From: Nitrospira sp. UW-LDO-01
GTDB lineage: Bacteria; Nitrospirota; Nitrospiria; Nitrospirales; Nitrospiraceae
Assembly: GCA_002254365.1 (NCBI GenBank)
Contig: NIUT01000221.1
Coordinates: forward strand, 1 to 56,604
Length of the DNA stretch: 56,604 bases
Direction: 5' to 3'
The notes under the pieces were generated by a model, which had not been told where the DNA came from, made no database searches, and saw only the letters and a list, made by a program, of their open reading frames with translations. Positions 1-7,130 of the stretch are shown piece by piece. Each line of letters starts with the position of its first letter. Within the stretch, counting starts at the first letter, position 1. The position numbers and the translations under genes are program-made.

Positions 1-697
1 TGTATGCCGTCAGGTCGGACCCCGATGCAAAGGCGATGATGCCGCCCAGATGTCGATACACGAAATCGCCGGTGAAGACCTGATTGCGACGCCGATCGAA
101 CAGCACGACCGATTCCGTGGTATGCCCCGGCAAGTTGAAGACCTCAACCCTCCGGCCTCCAAGATCGAGGACCTCCCCATCCTCACCGAGTTGCGCGACC
201 TTGAGCGGTCGCCAATCCGTCCCGTGCGACTCCAATGGACCAATCGTGTACATCCCGTCTCGGATAGCAGCGCGGATGTCCGGACGATCGATGAGAATGA
301 CGCCATCAAATGCAGCGGCATCAGAAATATGATCATAGTGAAAGTGGGAGAGGATCAGCGAGATCGGTTTGTCACCTGTGTACCGCTCGGCCACCCTGCG
401 TATGGATCGAGAACCGGCCGGCCGTTCGCCGCTGCCCGCATCGAACATGAGCGCTCGGGTCTCTCCGACAAGGAGGTACGATGTGTTGTACTGAGAAGAT
501 TTCGGTTCGTTGATGGCAAAGGTCTGTGCATCGATCGCTTCGACCGCATACCAGTCATCGATCATGTGTGACGCAGGGCTGTAGGTTTCTCCTCGGTGCA
601 CGTCGCCGAACACATCGGCAGGTTCTGCAATTCGATCCATGCAACCGGTCAAGCTGGAAGCAGCGATGACTACAGCTATGGTCAACTTGAATGTCAC
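1..697 (-). CDS. MBL-fold metallo-hydrolase lipoprotein (3' end outside window)
   Basis: A minus-strand frame that stays open from a GTG at 697 to the window edge, about 232 residues visible. The N-terminus is a lipoprotein signal: a hydrophobic stretch ending in the lipobox LTGC with Cys19. A metallo-beta-lactamase zinc motif HFHYDH lies at about residues 118-123, a GHTT motif with the third metal His at about 192, and a metal-bridging Asp (TGDF) at about 211. These are the ordered metal ligands of the MBL superfamily. The substrate cannot be told; glyoxalase II-like or lactonase-like hydrolases share this layout. It is probably a membrane-anchored periplasmic hydrolase. The start is chosen because only this GTG gives the complete signal peptide. 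Confidence 0.8.
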   Translation of the reverse strand, partial: MTFKLTIAVVIAASSLTGCMDRIAEPADVFGDVHRGETYSPASHMIDDWYAVEAIDAQTFAINEPKSSQYNTSYLLVGETRALMFDAGSGERPAGSRSIRRVAERYTGDKPISLILSHFHYDHISDAAAFDGVILIDRPDIRAAIRDGMYTIGPLESHGTDWRPLKVAQLGEDGEVLDLGGRRVEVFNLPGHTTESVVLFDRRRNQVFTGDFVYRHLGGIIAFASGSDLTAY

Positions 698-809
698 CTG
701 CTATTAGACCGTGCGTTCCCCTTTAGGTGTCAGCCAAGAAATAGCTGTTCCGCACGACAGGACCGCGCCTTCTACAAAGACGGTGGGCATGTATGCGTGC
801 GAACGGATT

Positions 810-1532
810 TCACTGTTCCGCTGTATTCTTGGCCGAGACATCTTTGCTTTCCAGGACAGCCTTCAGGAAGGCCGTCACAAGAGGATGTGGTCTTGCTGGT
901 GTGGAACGTTGCTGAGGGACAAAGAGCGTCCCGATGAAAAACGGGTGACCAGGGTATTCGACAACACGCACTTCCCCTTCCATATCTGAGCCCGATATCT
1001 TCAGCGGCCCCTGTTTCAACAGAGAAACAGACTCGGGATTCACCCCGAAGTTGCAATAGTAGTGTTCCTGCACCGATGTCGCACCATAGATCCCAGCTGC
1101 CTGAGACCCAGGAACGAGACTCAACGTCATCTCACGGCCTACCAATGAACAGGCAAGCTGGGAAATAAAGAGGTTCGAGGCAGAGGGATCATGTTCGGCA
1201 TGGTGCGCATCCGTGAATCCCAGGACATGACGTGCGTATTCGATCACGAGATGTTGGAATCCGCCGCACGTGCCTAAACAGGGAACTCGATGTTCCCTCG
1301 CATAGCGAATCGCCCAGAGTGTCTTCTCCATGTTCTTGTATGGGCTACCCGGGGCAACCCAGATGCCGGAGTACTGTTCAAAGAGCGATGGCTCGATCTC
1401 TGCGGTTGACACCCAATCGGCGGCGATATCCGTTCCCAGGACTCTTTGAGAATGCTCAATCGCCGCATCGGTCGCCTGGTGCGGCTGATAGGAAGGTCTG
1501 TATTCGCCAAGTACAGCGATCAATCGTCGCAT
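810..1532 (-). CDS. CTP-synthase-like class I glutamine amidotransferase domain protein
   Basis: A 240-residue single-domain protein resembling the C-terminal glutaminase domain of CTP synthase. The nucleophile elbow GTCGG carries the expected Cys at residue 89, and the oxyanion region WVAPGSPY precedes it. The C-terminal segment corresponding to the His-Glu part of the triad (FHPE in CTP synthase) reads FVPQ at 204-207, so both the catalytic His and Glu positions appear replaced, while the following RPHP segment keeps the family layout. There is no synthetase domain. Stand-alone proteins of this type are known as 'CTP synthase C-terminal region-related' and have no firm function. Glutaminase activity is doubtful from the sequence alone. 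It stands alone, with no co-directional neighbour close by. Confidence 0.8.
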   Translation of the reverse strand: MRRLIAVLGEYRPSYQPHQATDAAIEHSQRVLGTDIAADWVSTAEIEPSLFEQYSGIWVAPGSPYKNMEKTLWAIRYAREHRVPCLGTCGGFQHLVIEYARHVLGFTDAHHAEHDPSASNLFISQLACSLVGREMTLSLVPGSQAAGIYGATSVQEHYYCNFGVNPESVSLLKQGPLKISGSDMEGEVRVVEYPGHPFFIGTLFVPQQRSTPARPHPLVTAFLKAVLESKDVSAKNTAEQ

Positions 1533-1760
1533 AGCGGTTCACCTGATAGGACTGTCTGTCCAGCACCCGGAAGTACTATCTGCAATGTAAGCGAGAAAGT
1601 CTAGGCGCTCGCGAGGTTCCCAAAACATTGACGAGAGATCCATGCTGAATGACCTCGCCGTATCAAAATGGAATACTGGAACAGGTAATCTGCTCATCAG
1701 AGTTCCGATTCGTCATTGACGGGGCACAAGACGAATAGTAGCGTGACACGGGAGGCCCCC

Positions 1761-2231
1761 ATGACAGTCCACATCGCTCACGCCGGAATTGAGGACACGG
1801 ATACCATTGCCACCATGGTAGGCGAACTCTTGAACGAAATCATGGCGGCCGTGCAGGACAAGGCCTTTGGGTTTGATCATGCCCGCACCGTAGATCGAGC
1901 CGAGTCATGGATGACGAAGGGTTTGTACATAGTGTTGCTTGCACGGGTGGAGGACCAGCCGATCGGGTTCCTTGCTCTGTATGAAAGCTATGCCCTCTAC
2001 ACAGAAGGTGTATATGGCACGATCCCGGAATTCTATGTCCGATCGGCATACCGTTCCCAGGGGATCGGATCAGCCCTGCTCACCGAAGCCAAGGCAATCG
2101 GTCAACAACGAGGCTGGAAACGCCTTGAAGTCACAACACCCCCTCTGCCGCAATTCGATCGCTCTCTGAGTTTCTATCAACGGAACGGGTTTACTATCTC
2201 GGGCGGACGGAAGTTGAAACTGAATCTATGA
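1761..2231 (+). CDS. GNAT family N-acetyltransferase
   Basis: A 156-residue acetyltransferase of the GNAT fold. The acetyl-CoA pyrophosphate-binding signature (R-x-x-G-I-G) appears in the segment AYRSQGIGSALL, followed by a typical C-terminal beta-bulge region with FYQRNGF. An ATG 45 bases upstream is also in frame, but the ATG at 1761 has a GGAGG motif at the right distance, so it is preferred. The stop codon overlaps the next gene's ATG by four bases (ATGA), so the two are probably translated together. The substrate is unknown. Confidence 0.85.
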   Translation: MTVHIAHAGIEDTDTIATMVGELLNEIMAAVQDKAFGFDHARTVDRAESWMTKGLYIVLLARVEDQPIGFLALYESYALYTEGVYGTIPEFYVRSAYRSQGIGSALLTEAKAIGQQRGWKRLEVTTPPLPQFDRSLSFYQRNGFTISGGRKLKLNL

Positions 2232-2638
2232 TGAAGCCGGTGATTCAACTTGCGAAAACTGGTTGCGGCATTGCGAGTGTGGCGGCGCTGGCGGGGGTGA
2301 GCTATACCGCAGCCAAGCGTGTGGCCAATCAGATGGGCATCTCTGTCACAGATAATCGCTTGTGGTCAGAGACCGCTCATGTGCGTCGACTCCTAAAGCA
2401 ATATCGGCTTCGCGCATCAACAGGAGAAATGCCGTTCCATTCCTGGGAAACGCTCCCAGATCGCGCACTCTTAGCAATCAAGTGGCATCGCGTAAAAAAT
2501 CACGCCTTCTGGCATTGGGTGGTCTTTGTTCGTGATGCTGATGGCGTCTACATACTGGATTCAAAGCGGAGTCTGAAGCGGCATGTACGAAAGGATTTCT
2601 ACCGTATGAAGCCAAGGTGGTTTATTGAGGTACACTAA
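2228..2638 (+). CDS. C39-like cysteine peptidase domain protein
   Basis: A 136-residue protein with the order of catalytic residues of papain-fold C39 (bacteriocin-processing) peptidases: Gln7 (oxyanion hole), Cys13 in TGCGIASVA, His96 in WHWVVF and Asp111 in DSK. The C39 domain is normally fused to an ABC transporter; here it stands alone with no signal peptide or membrane segment. It overlaps the preceding GNAT gene by four bases, which suggests a functional pair. It could process a small peptide or be a cytoplasmic cysteine-protease-like enzyme. The fold assignment is fairly firm; the substrate is unknown. Confidence 0.7.
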   Translation: MMKPVIQLAKTGCGIASVAALAGVSYTAAKRVANQMGISVTDNRLWSETAHVRRLLKQYRLRASTGEMPFHSWETLPDRALLAIKWHRVKNHAFWHWVVFVRDADGVYILDSKRSLKRHVRKDFYRMKPRWFIEVH

Positions 2639-2717
2639 TCGCATTCTTTAAATGTTATCGACTTCTGAATTTTTGGTAATCGCGTCCACTTGGAAGCAGA
2701 AAAAGGCTAACTGGCCC

Positions 2718-3113
2718 ATGCCGATCCTGCAAACCAGCGTTCTCTACTTTCTTCTGGTGTTTGGGGCCGGATTCATCCTAGGAACCGGACGGGTCCTTAT
2801 CATGGTTCCACTCCTCGGTGAGAGAGTGGCCGAACTGATAGAGATACCGCTGATGCTCACCGTGATTGTCGCCGCAGCGAGATGGATAGTTCGTCACAAG
2901 CTTGATGGTCGGCAGTCTACAGCATTATCTGTCGGCTGTATTGCTATGGGACTCGTGTTGCTTGCTGACTTGGCCGTGGGAATGTGGCTCAGAGGAATGT
3001 CAGCGACCGAAGTCTTTCTCCACCGTGACCTCGTCTCAGGCGTTGCCTACTACGCGGCGCTCCTGCTCTTTGCCGTCATACCGGGCATCATCACTCGCTT
3101 CAATCAGGTTTAA
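2718..3113 (+). CDS. Small integral membrane protein of unknown function
   Basis: About 131 residues with four predicted membrane segments (near the N-terminus SVLYFLLVFGAGF, then PLMLTVIVAAARW, GCIAMGLVLLADL and YYAALLLFAVIPG). I do not recognise a named family. An upstream in-frame ATG at 2652 would add 22 polar residues but has no ribosome-binding site; the ATG at 2718 is preceded by a weak AAAAGG and puts the first membrane helix at the N-terminus. It follows the C39-like gene on the same strand after 79 bases, so it may belong to the same transcript. Confidence 0.6.
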   Translation: MPILQTSVLYFLLVFGAGFILGTGRVLIMVPLLGERVAELIEIPLMLTVIVAAARWIVRHKLDGRQSTALSVGCIAMGLVLLADLAVGMWLRGMSATEVFLHRDLVSGVAYYAALLLFAVIPGIITRFNQV

Positions 3114-3119
3114 CAGGGG

Positions 3120-3701
3120 TCAAAACAACGGGTGGTGTGGAGCCGACGCAAAGGGAGCGGCAGCCGGCACCTCTCCCGCATTACCCAGAAATCGCCAGTT
3201 CTCACCGTCCTTAACCAAATAGTGAACCTCGCGGAACCAACTGTCGAGGGTCACTCGCTTTCCACTCTGTTCATCGGTGCCATAGAGCCCTCCGGTGCAG
3301 GTCACCTCAACTCGTAGTTTCCCATCCACCTTCAGCACCTTGATGTCAGAAAACAAATGGAGCGACTCGAGGGCCTTGTAATGCTCGAACACTTCGCTCC
3401 AAACCCGCCGAACGTCGGCTTGTTTCAACCCGTGGTAGTCGTAAGACGGAGCATAAAACTGCATGAGCATATCAAGCGCTTCTTGTTGTAACCCTGATTC
3501 TGCCCGCTCAAATGCTGCGACGACCCCTGTTACCACCGGATGATGCAGTAAACTGCTCTGTCCACTGATCTTCTTGCCTTCCACGAGCAGCACCGTCTCC
3601 GGCAACACCTGTACCTTCGCCCACACCAAAACCGGTGCGAGCGCACAGAAGACGATCATACTCAACACAAGCAAGGGCCATGCACTGCGTGCACATGTCA
3701 T
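3120..3701 (-). CDS. Secreted SnoaL/NTF2-like protein (paralogue of the gene at 38632)
   Basis: About 193 residues. The start is placed at the ATG at 3701 because GGAGGCAAC directly precedes it and a clean signal peptide (ARSAWPLLVLSMIVF and onward to VWA) follows; an upstream ATG would add 30 residues of poor composition. The mature part fits a small cone-shaped NTF2/SnoaL-like fold: an N-terminal helix, FYAPSYDYHGL, VRRVWSEVFEHY, VTCTGGLYG, DSWFREVHYLVKDG and a C-terminal ASAPHHPLF. The same blocks recur in the protein at 38632, so the two are paralogues. Export to the periplasm is likely; the function is unknown. It converges with the upstream plus-strand membrane gene. Confidence 0.7.
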   Translation of the reverse strand: MTCARSAWPLLVLSMIVFCALAPVLVWAKVQVLPETVLLVEGKKISGQSSLLHHPVVTGVVAAFERAESGLQQEALDMLMQFYAPSYDYHGLKQADVRRVWSEVFEHYKALESLHLFSDIKVLKVDGKLRVEVTCTGGLYGTDEQSGKRVTLDSWFREVHYLVKDGENWRFLGNAGEVPAAAPFASAPHHPLF

Positions 3702-3795
3702 GTTGCCTCCATGAGAACATCCCACCCTCTCATTACCGCATGTCGCGTTTGGAAATGTTGGTTTCATGATAGGACTGTTAGACATACCCACATAG

Positions 3796-4077
3796 TCACA
3801 AACCCCTGATCACGAAATACGCGATGCCGGCCGCCAGAACCAACACCCCCACCATCCATCCGATGAATCTCCGTTTGGCCGTGGTGAGCACCTGATCGAT
3901 CTTCTTCTTAAGCGCCGGCTGTGTACCAATGTACGTGACCACCAGTTCCTTTGCTTCCGCCACACCGATACCCCGCTCCTTGCGCACGATATTGATCGCT
4001 CCGACCACATTGCCCTGCCACAGGGTATCAATCGCGGCTTTGGACAGACGTACGGAACGATCTAGTTTGGTTGCCAT
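3796..4077 (-). CDS. Small tail-anchored protein with L7/L12 C-terminal-like domain
   Basis: 93 residues. Residues 12-50 (DTLWQGNVVGAINIVRKE and onward to KELV) have the helix-loop-helix pattern of the ribosomal protein L7/L12 C-terminal domain, in which a GxxxxAIKxxRExTGLGLxEAK motif is typical. Residues about 72-90 form one hydrophobic segment, so the protein is probably anchored by its C-terminus with the domain in the cytoplasm. It lies upstream of, and on the same strand as, the SnoaL-like gene, with 94 bases between. Domain similarity is judged by eye; no function is known. Confidence 0.65.
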   Translation of the reverse strand: MATKLDRSVRLSKAAIDTLWQGNVVGAINIVRKERGIGVAEAKELVVTYIGTQPALKKKIDQVLTTAKRRFIGWMVGVLVLAAGIAYFVIRGL

Positions 4078-4282
4078 ATCAGGTCTATTGGTGGAGTAGA
4101 TGAACCATTACATTCGCACGACCGTGGTGCCAAGATCTACATTCCGTCTCTGGTTCCTCTTCTGTTCCCTTCTTCTAAGTCCAACGCGCTAAAGAAGCAA
4201 GCTTTCTGAAATACCCACCCACGTATACGTTGCATCTCTCGCAGGGAGCACGGCATCATGCCCTTCTCGTTCGCCGAACGCT

Positions 4283-5197
4283 ATGCCTCTGTCTCTTCAG
4301 GTCTTCATCGTAACCTTTGTCGTCGGAATCTTGCTCCGATCCCGTGGCATCTTGACGAAAGCGCATGCCGAACGGTTGGCCACCTTTGTGTTCTCCGTCA
4401 GTCTACCGGCAACGATTCTGATCTCGCTTGATTCTGTCGCCCTGACCTCGACAGCCTGGAAGCTCCCGTTGGCTGCCTGCCTTATTACGCTCCCGATGGT
4501 CTTCTGCTCCTGGCATCTGGCCCGGTTCCTCTCGGTTCCGCGTGAGACGCAAGGCGGGTTTGTCTTGGCCACGAGCTCCATTAATTCTGTTTATTTTGCC
4601 TTCCCCGTTATTCTGGCCACATTCGGTAAAGAGGGTCTGACATACGCCGTGCTCTTCGACCTCGGTCAAACGACGCTGACCCTCACCGTTCTCTATGGTC
4701 TCGCGGTGTGGCACAGCACGCAGAGTGCCGCTCGGAGATCAGCGGCAGTCCGTTTCCTGTCATCACCGCCTTTATGGGCTCTGGTTTGTATTCTCACCGT
4801 CAAATTGTCAGGGCATCATCTACCTCTCTGGCTCATTGAGCTACTCAAGCCAGTGCACGTCACCACGACGCCGCTTGCCAGTCTGGTGCTCGGCCTCTCA
4901 ATCAGTTTCTCCACGATCCGGCGAACGGCGCGTCTGGCCACATTGGGTGTGGCAACACGGATTGGTGGCGGGCTGCTGCTCGGGTCGATCGCCGTGGAGG
5001 TATTAGGTCTGATCGGAGTGGAACGAGCCGTCGTGCTCCTGATCGCCGCGATGCCCTCGGCGGTCAGCGCACTGATCATTGCCGCTGAAGCACATATTGA
5101 TGAGGAACTGGTGGCCTCGATCGTCGCCCTTTCCATTTGCCTCGGCATGCTGATGCTCCCCTGGCTCCCTCGACTGGCCGTGATACTGTTGGGATGA
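4283..5197 (+). CDS. AEC (auxin efflux carrier) family transporter
   Basis: 304 residues, strongly hydrophobic throughout, with about eight to ten membrane segments. The arrangement matches bacterial AEC permeases: an N-terminal block ending with the conserved break SLPATILISL, a central INSVYFAFPV segment, and a C-terminal half rich in Gly and small residues ending LGMLMLPWLP. Members export small organic anions such as malate or unidentified metabolites; the substrate cannot be predicted. The ATG lacks a strong ribosome-binding site. A perfect 10-base palindrome (4221-4230) lies about 50 bases upstream. The gene converges with the CBS gene that follows. Confidence 0.85.
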   Translation: MPLSLQVFIVTFVVGILLRSRGILTKAHAERLATFVFSVSLPATILISLDSVALTSTAWKLPLAACLITLPMVFCSWHLARFLSVPRETQGGFVLATSSINSVYFAFPVILATFGKEGLTYAVLFDLGQTTLTLTVLYGLAVWHSTQSAARRSAAVRFLSSPPLWALVCILTVKLSGHHLPLWLIELLKPVHVTTTPLASLVLGLSISFSTIRRTARLATLGVATRIGGGLLLGSIAVEVLGLIGVERAVVLLIAAMPSAVSALIIAAEAHIDEELVASIVALSICLGMLMLPWLPRLAVILLG

Positions 5198-5208
5198 GCT
5201 CCTACTTC

Positions 5209-6048
5209 CTATGACGGCTTGCTGAGAAACCTGGGGCGATCCCGAACGGAGACCATTTTCACAAGATCCCGCACAGAGAGCACCCCAACGATTTTCCCAC
5301 TTTCCGTCACCGTCAAGTGTCGCACCCCCTGCTCGGCCATCATCTTACTGGCGTCACGGACCGTGCGATTGACATCGATGCTGAGCAGAGGCGAGCTCAT
5401 CACCGCACTGACGTGCGTATGCGCTGCCGTACGATTGACCGCAAGTCCTTTCCGGATCAGGTCGCACTCGGTCACAATGCCGACGATCTCGCCTGCCTCA
5501 ATGGTCAACAAGGACCCGAGCCGCTTCTCGCGCATCAACTGAGCCGCAGTGAGAAGAGACGCATCACTCGGAATCGTCGCAATTGTCGTTGCCATCAGGA
5601 TGCTCAACGGACGGTAGACCTGGTCAAGCTCGCTCACTGGGCCGCTTTCCACATCCACAAACGATCGTACCAAGTCCCGCACGGAGATGATCCCAACAAT
5701 CTCTCCAGCTTCCACCACACAGAGGTGACGGATATGATTGGTTTGCATCAGATGGCTGGCATCCAGCATGGTGAGGTCCCCCGTGATCGTCACAATCGGA
5801 CTGACCATCACCTGATTCGCCGTCGCCACCATGGGGTCTAATCCCGCAGCCAGAACTTTCCGCACGAGATCCGTCTCCGTCAGAATGCCGATCGGCCCTC
5901 GGGTGGGATCTTCCGACTCGACCAAGAGACAGCCGACCCGCTTGATGCCCATTCGTTCAGCCACAGCCATAACCGTCGCCTTCTGTGAGACGACCTCCAG
6001 GTAGCGATGCATAAACTCCTTAACAGACCCACCCCTATGCTCACCCAT
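5209..6048 (-). CDS. Four-CBS-domain protein
   Basis: About 279 residues made up almost entirely of four consecutive CBS domains. Each ends with the recurring signature G-(I/V)-(I/L)-(T/S)-x-x-D-L-(V/I)-(R/K), for example GILTETDLVRK, GIISVRDLVRS, GIVTECDLIRK and GVLSVRDLVKM. Paired CBS domains bind adenosyl nucleotides (AMP, ATP, SAM) and act as energy sensors; there is no attached enzyme or channel domain. The start is placed at the ATG at 6048, with AAGGAG five bases upstream, rather than an ATG 18 bases earlier. Stand-alone CBS proteins are frequent among bacterial stress genes, which fits the USP and Hsp20 genes in this window. Confidence 0.88.
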   Translation of the reverse strand: MGEHRGGSVKEFMHRYLEVVSQKATVMAVAERMGIKRVGCLLVESEDPTRGPIGILTETDLVRKVLAAGLDPMVATANQVMVSPIVTITGDLTMLDASHLMQTNHIRHLCVVEAGEIVGIISVRDLVRSFVDVESGPVSELDQVYRPLSILMATTIATIPSDASLLTAAQLMREKRLGSLLTIEAGEIVGIVTECDLIRKGLAVNRTAAHTHVSAVMSSPLLSIDVNRTVRDASKMMAEQGVRHLTVTESGKIVGVLSVRDLVKMVSVRDRPRFLSKPS

Positions 6049-6127
6049 CTCGGCTCCTTGTCTCATGATAAGGTTGTTCGCTCCATGACAATCTTTGTCA
6101 GGAATCCCTGATGACGACTATACCCGA

Positions 6128-6355
6128 TTACTGATCAGAGTATGAAGGAATACGCGCTTGATCAGTAAGAGCATCTCCGCATCCTTCGGAAGGAGGAGTC
6201 ACCCTGGCAAACCCATGACCCAGGCTTCGTTCAGTGCTCCATGAACAGCGAAGGACCATCTTTTGAAGAGGATGTCTGTCCGTTTGAAGCCTCTCGAAGA
6301 AAGGATGGACCGTTTCGAGGCGACTCCTCATGCTACGATGAAATACTAGAGTCAT
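6128..6355 (-). CDS. Possible small protein of unknown function
   Basis: A 75-codon frame whose ATG is preceded by a near-perfect ribosome-binding site (AAGGAGGTGAAGGCAA before the ATG). The product is basic and polar, with no recognisable domain, signal or membrane segment. Its final codons lie in a 10-base inverted repeat (TTACTGATCA at 6128-6137 and TGATCAGTAA at 6159-6168). Evidence for translation is the ribosome-binding site only; composition is not convincingly protein-like, so it may be a chance frame. Confidence 0.3.
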   Translation of the reverse strand: MTLVFHRSMRSRLETVHPFFERLQTDRHPLQKMVLRCSWSTERSLGHGFARVTPPSEGCGDALTDQARIPSYSDQ

Positions 6356-6569
6356 TTGCCTTCACCTCCTTCACTTGGAACAGCTTCCGGGAGATCCTTC
6401 CAGCGTAGCCTCTCGAACAGCTCCCACAGACATAACCTGTTAAATTTACGTACGAATCTACCAATTTCTAGAAGTAGTCCAACCTGCTTCTCCATCTGTG
6501 TCCCTTATGGCATTTAACTTGCTCCATATGGATTTGAGACAAAGGACTTGCACTCCTAAGACCAAACAC

Positions 6570-6887
6570 ATGGGACAGCCGATGCCCCCTATCACTGTGC
6601 GAATTGAATGGTGTCGACAACGGTCGAGACAGGCTCCTAGTGAACTAGAGGCGGATGGCTGGCAAGCCGAAGCGGATGGGCTTCGAGATGCCGTGATGAG
6701 GCGAGACCATAGCGAAGACTACCGGCTCTGCTCTTCGGAAATTCGTGAGCGATACTTGCTGGGCCTCCAAGACGGGATCGCCATGCTGCAAGCGACACGC
6801 GTACAGCAGGCGAATCATGCTGCTACTCCTCGAATTCCACAAGCAGTTCCCCGGGTGGAACTCGGAACACGATCGGGAGGTGAATGA
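6570..6887 (+). CDS. Hypothetical small polar protein
   Basis: A frame of about 105 residues ending in a four-base overlap with the next gene (ATGATG). The best-looking part is a helical segment (RDHSEDYRLCSSEIRERYL and GLQDGIAML). There is no recognised domain or membrane segment. The start is uncertain: ATGs at 6570 and 6582 are possible, and a GTG at 6498 would add a poor N-terminus. The coupling to the zinc-ribbon gene is the main support for it being real. Confidence 0.4.
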   Translation: MGQPMPPITVRIEWCRQRSRQAPSELEADGWQAEADGLRDAVMRRDHSEDYRLCSSEIRERYLLGLQDGIAMLQATRVQQANHAATPRIPQAVPRVELGTRSGGE

Positions 6888-7093
6888 TGAATTGCCAACG
6901 CTGCAATGGGTTCGCAGTCTATGATGACAGTGTCGTCGTACAAACTGGTTCGTCCTCGGAGGTTCATGCCTGGCGTTGTGTCAACTGTGGAATGATCGTC
7001 GATGAGGTCATCCACCGAAATCAGCAAGTCCTCTTGCGGCGAAAGGGATCGGGCGGTTCCAAACTCCGTCAATATGGGGATGCGGCTGCGTGA
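6887..7093 (+). CDS. Small zinc-ribbon protein
   Basis: 68 residues with two Cys-x-x-Cys pairs (CQRC near the N-terminus and CVNC about 30 residues later), the spacing of a zinc ribbon. The C-terminal third is basic (VLLRRKGSGGSKLRQ), suggesting nucleic-acid or ribosome contact. The start at 6887 is supported by GGAGGTGA just upstream; an ATG one codon earlier is equally possible. It is translationally coupled to the preceding small gene. The function is unknown. Confidence 0.6.
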   Translation: MNCQRCNGFAVYDDSVVVQTGSSSEVHAWRCVNCGMIVDEVIHRNQQVLLRRKGSGGSKLRQYGDAAA

Positions 7094-7130
7094 CGGACAC
7101 CTCTCCAAGGAACGTGTCCTCACCGTCCAC

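Noticed and set aside
4221-4230. Perfect palindrome ACGTATACGT upstream of the AEC transporter
   Set aside because: Ten bases only, with no second copy or known operator match; could arise by chance.
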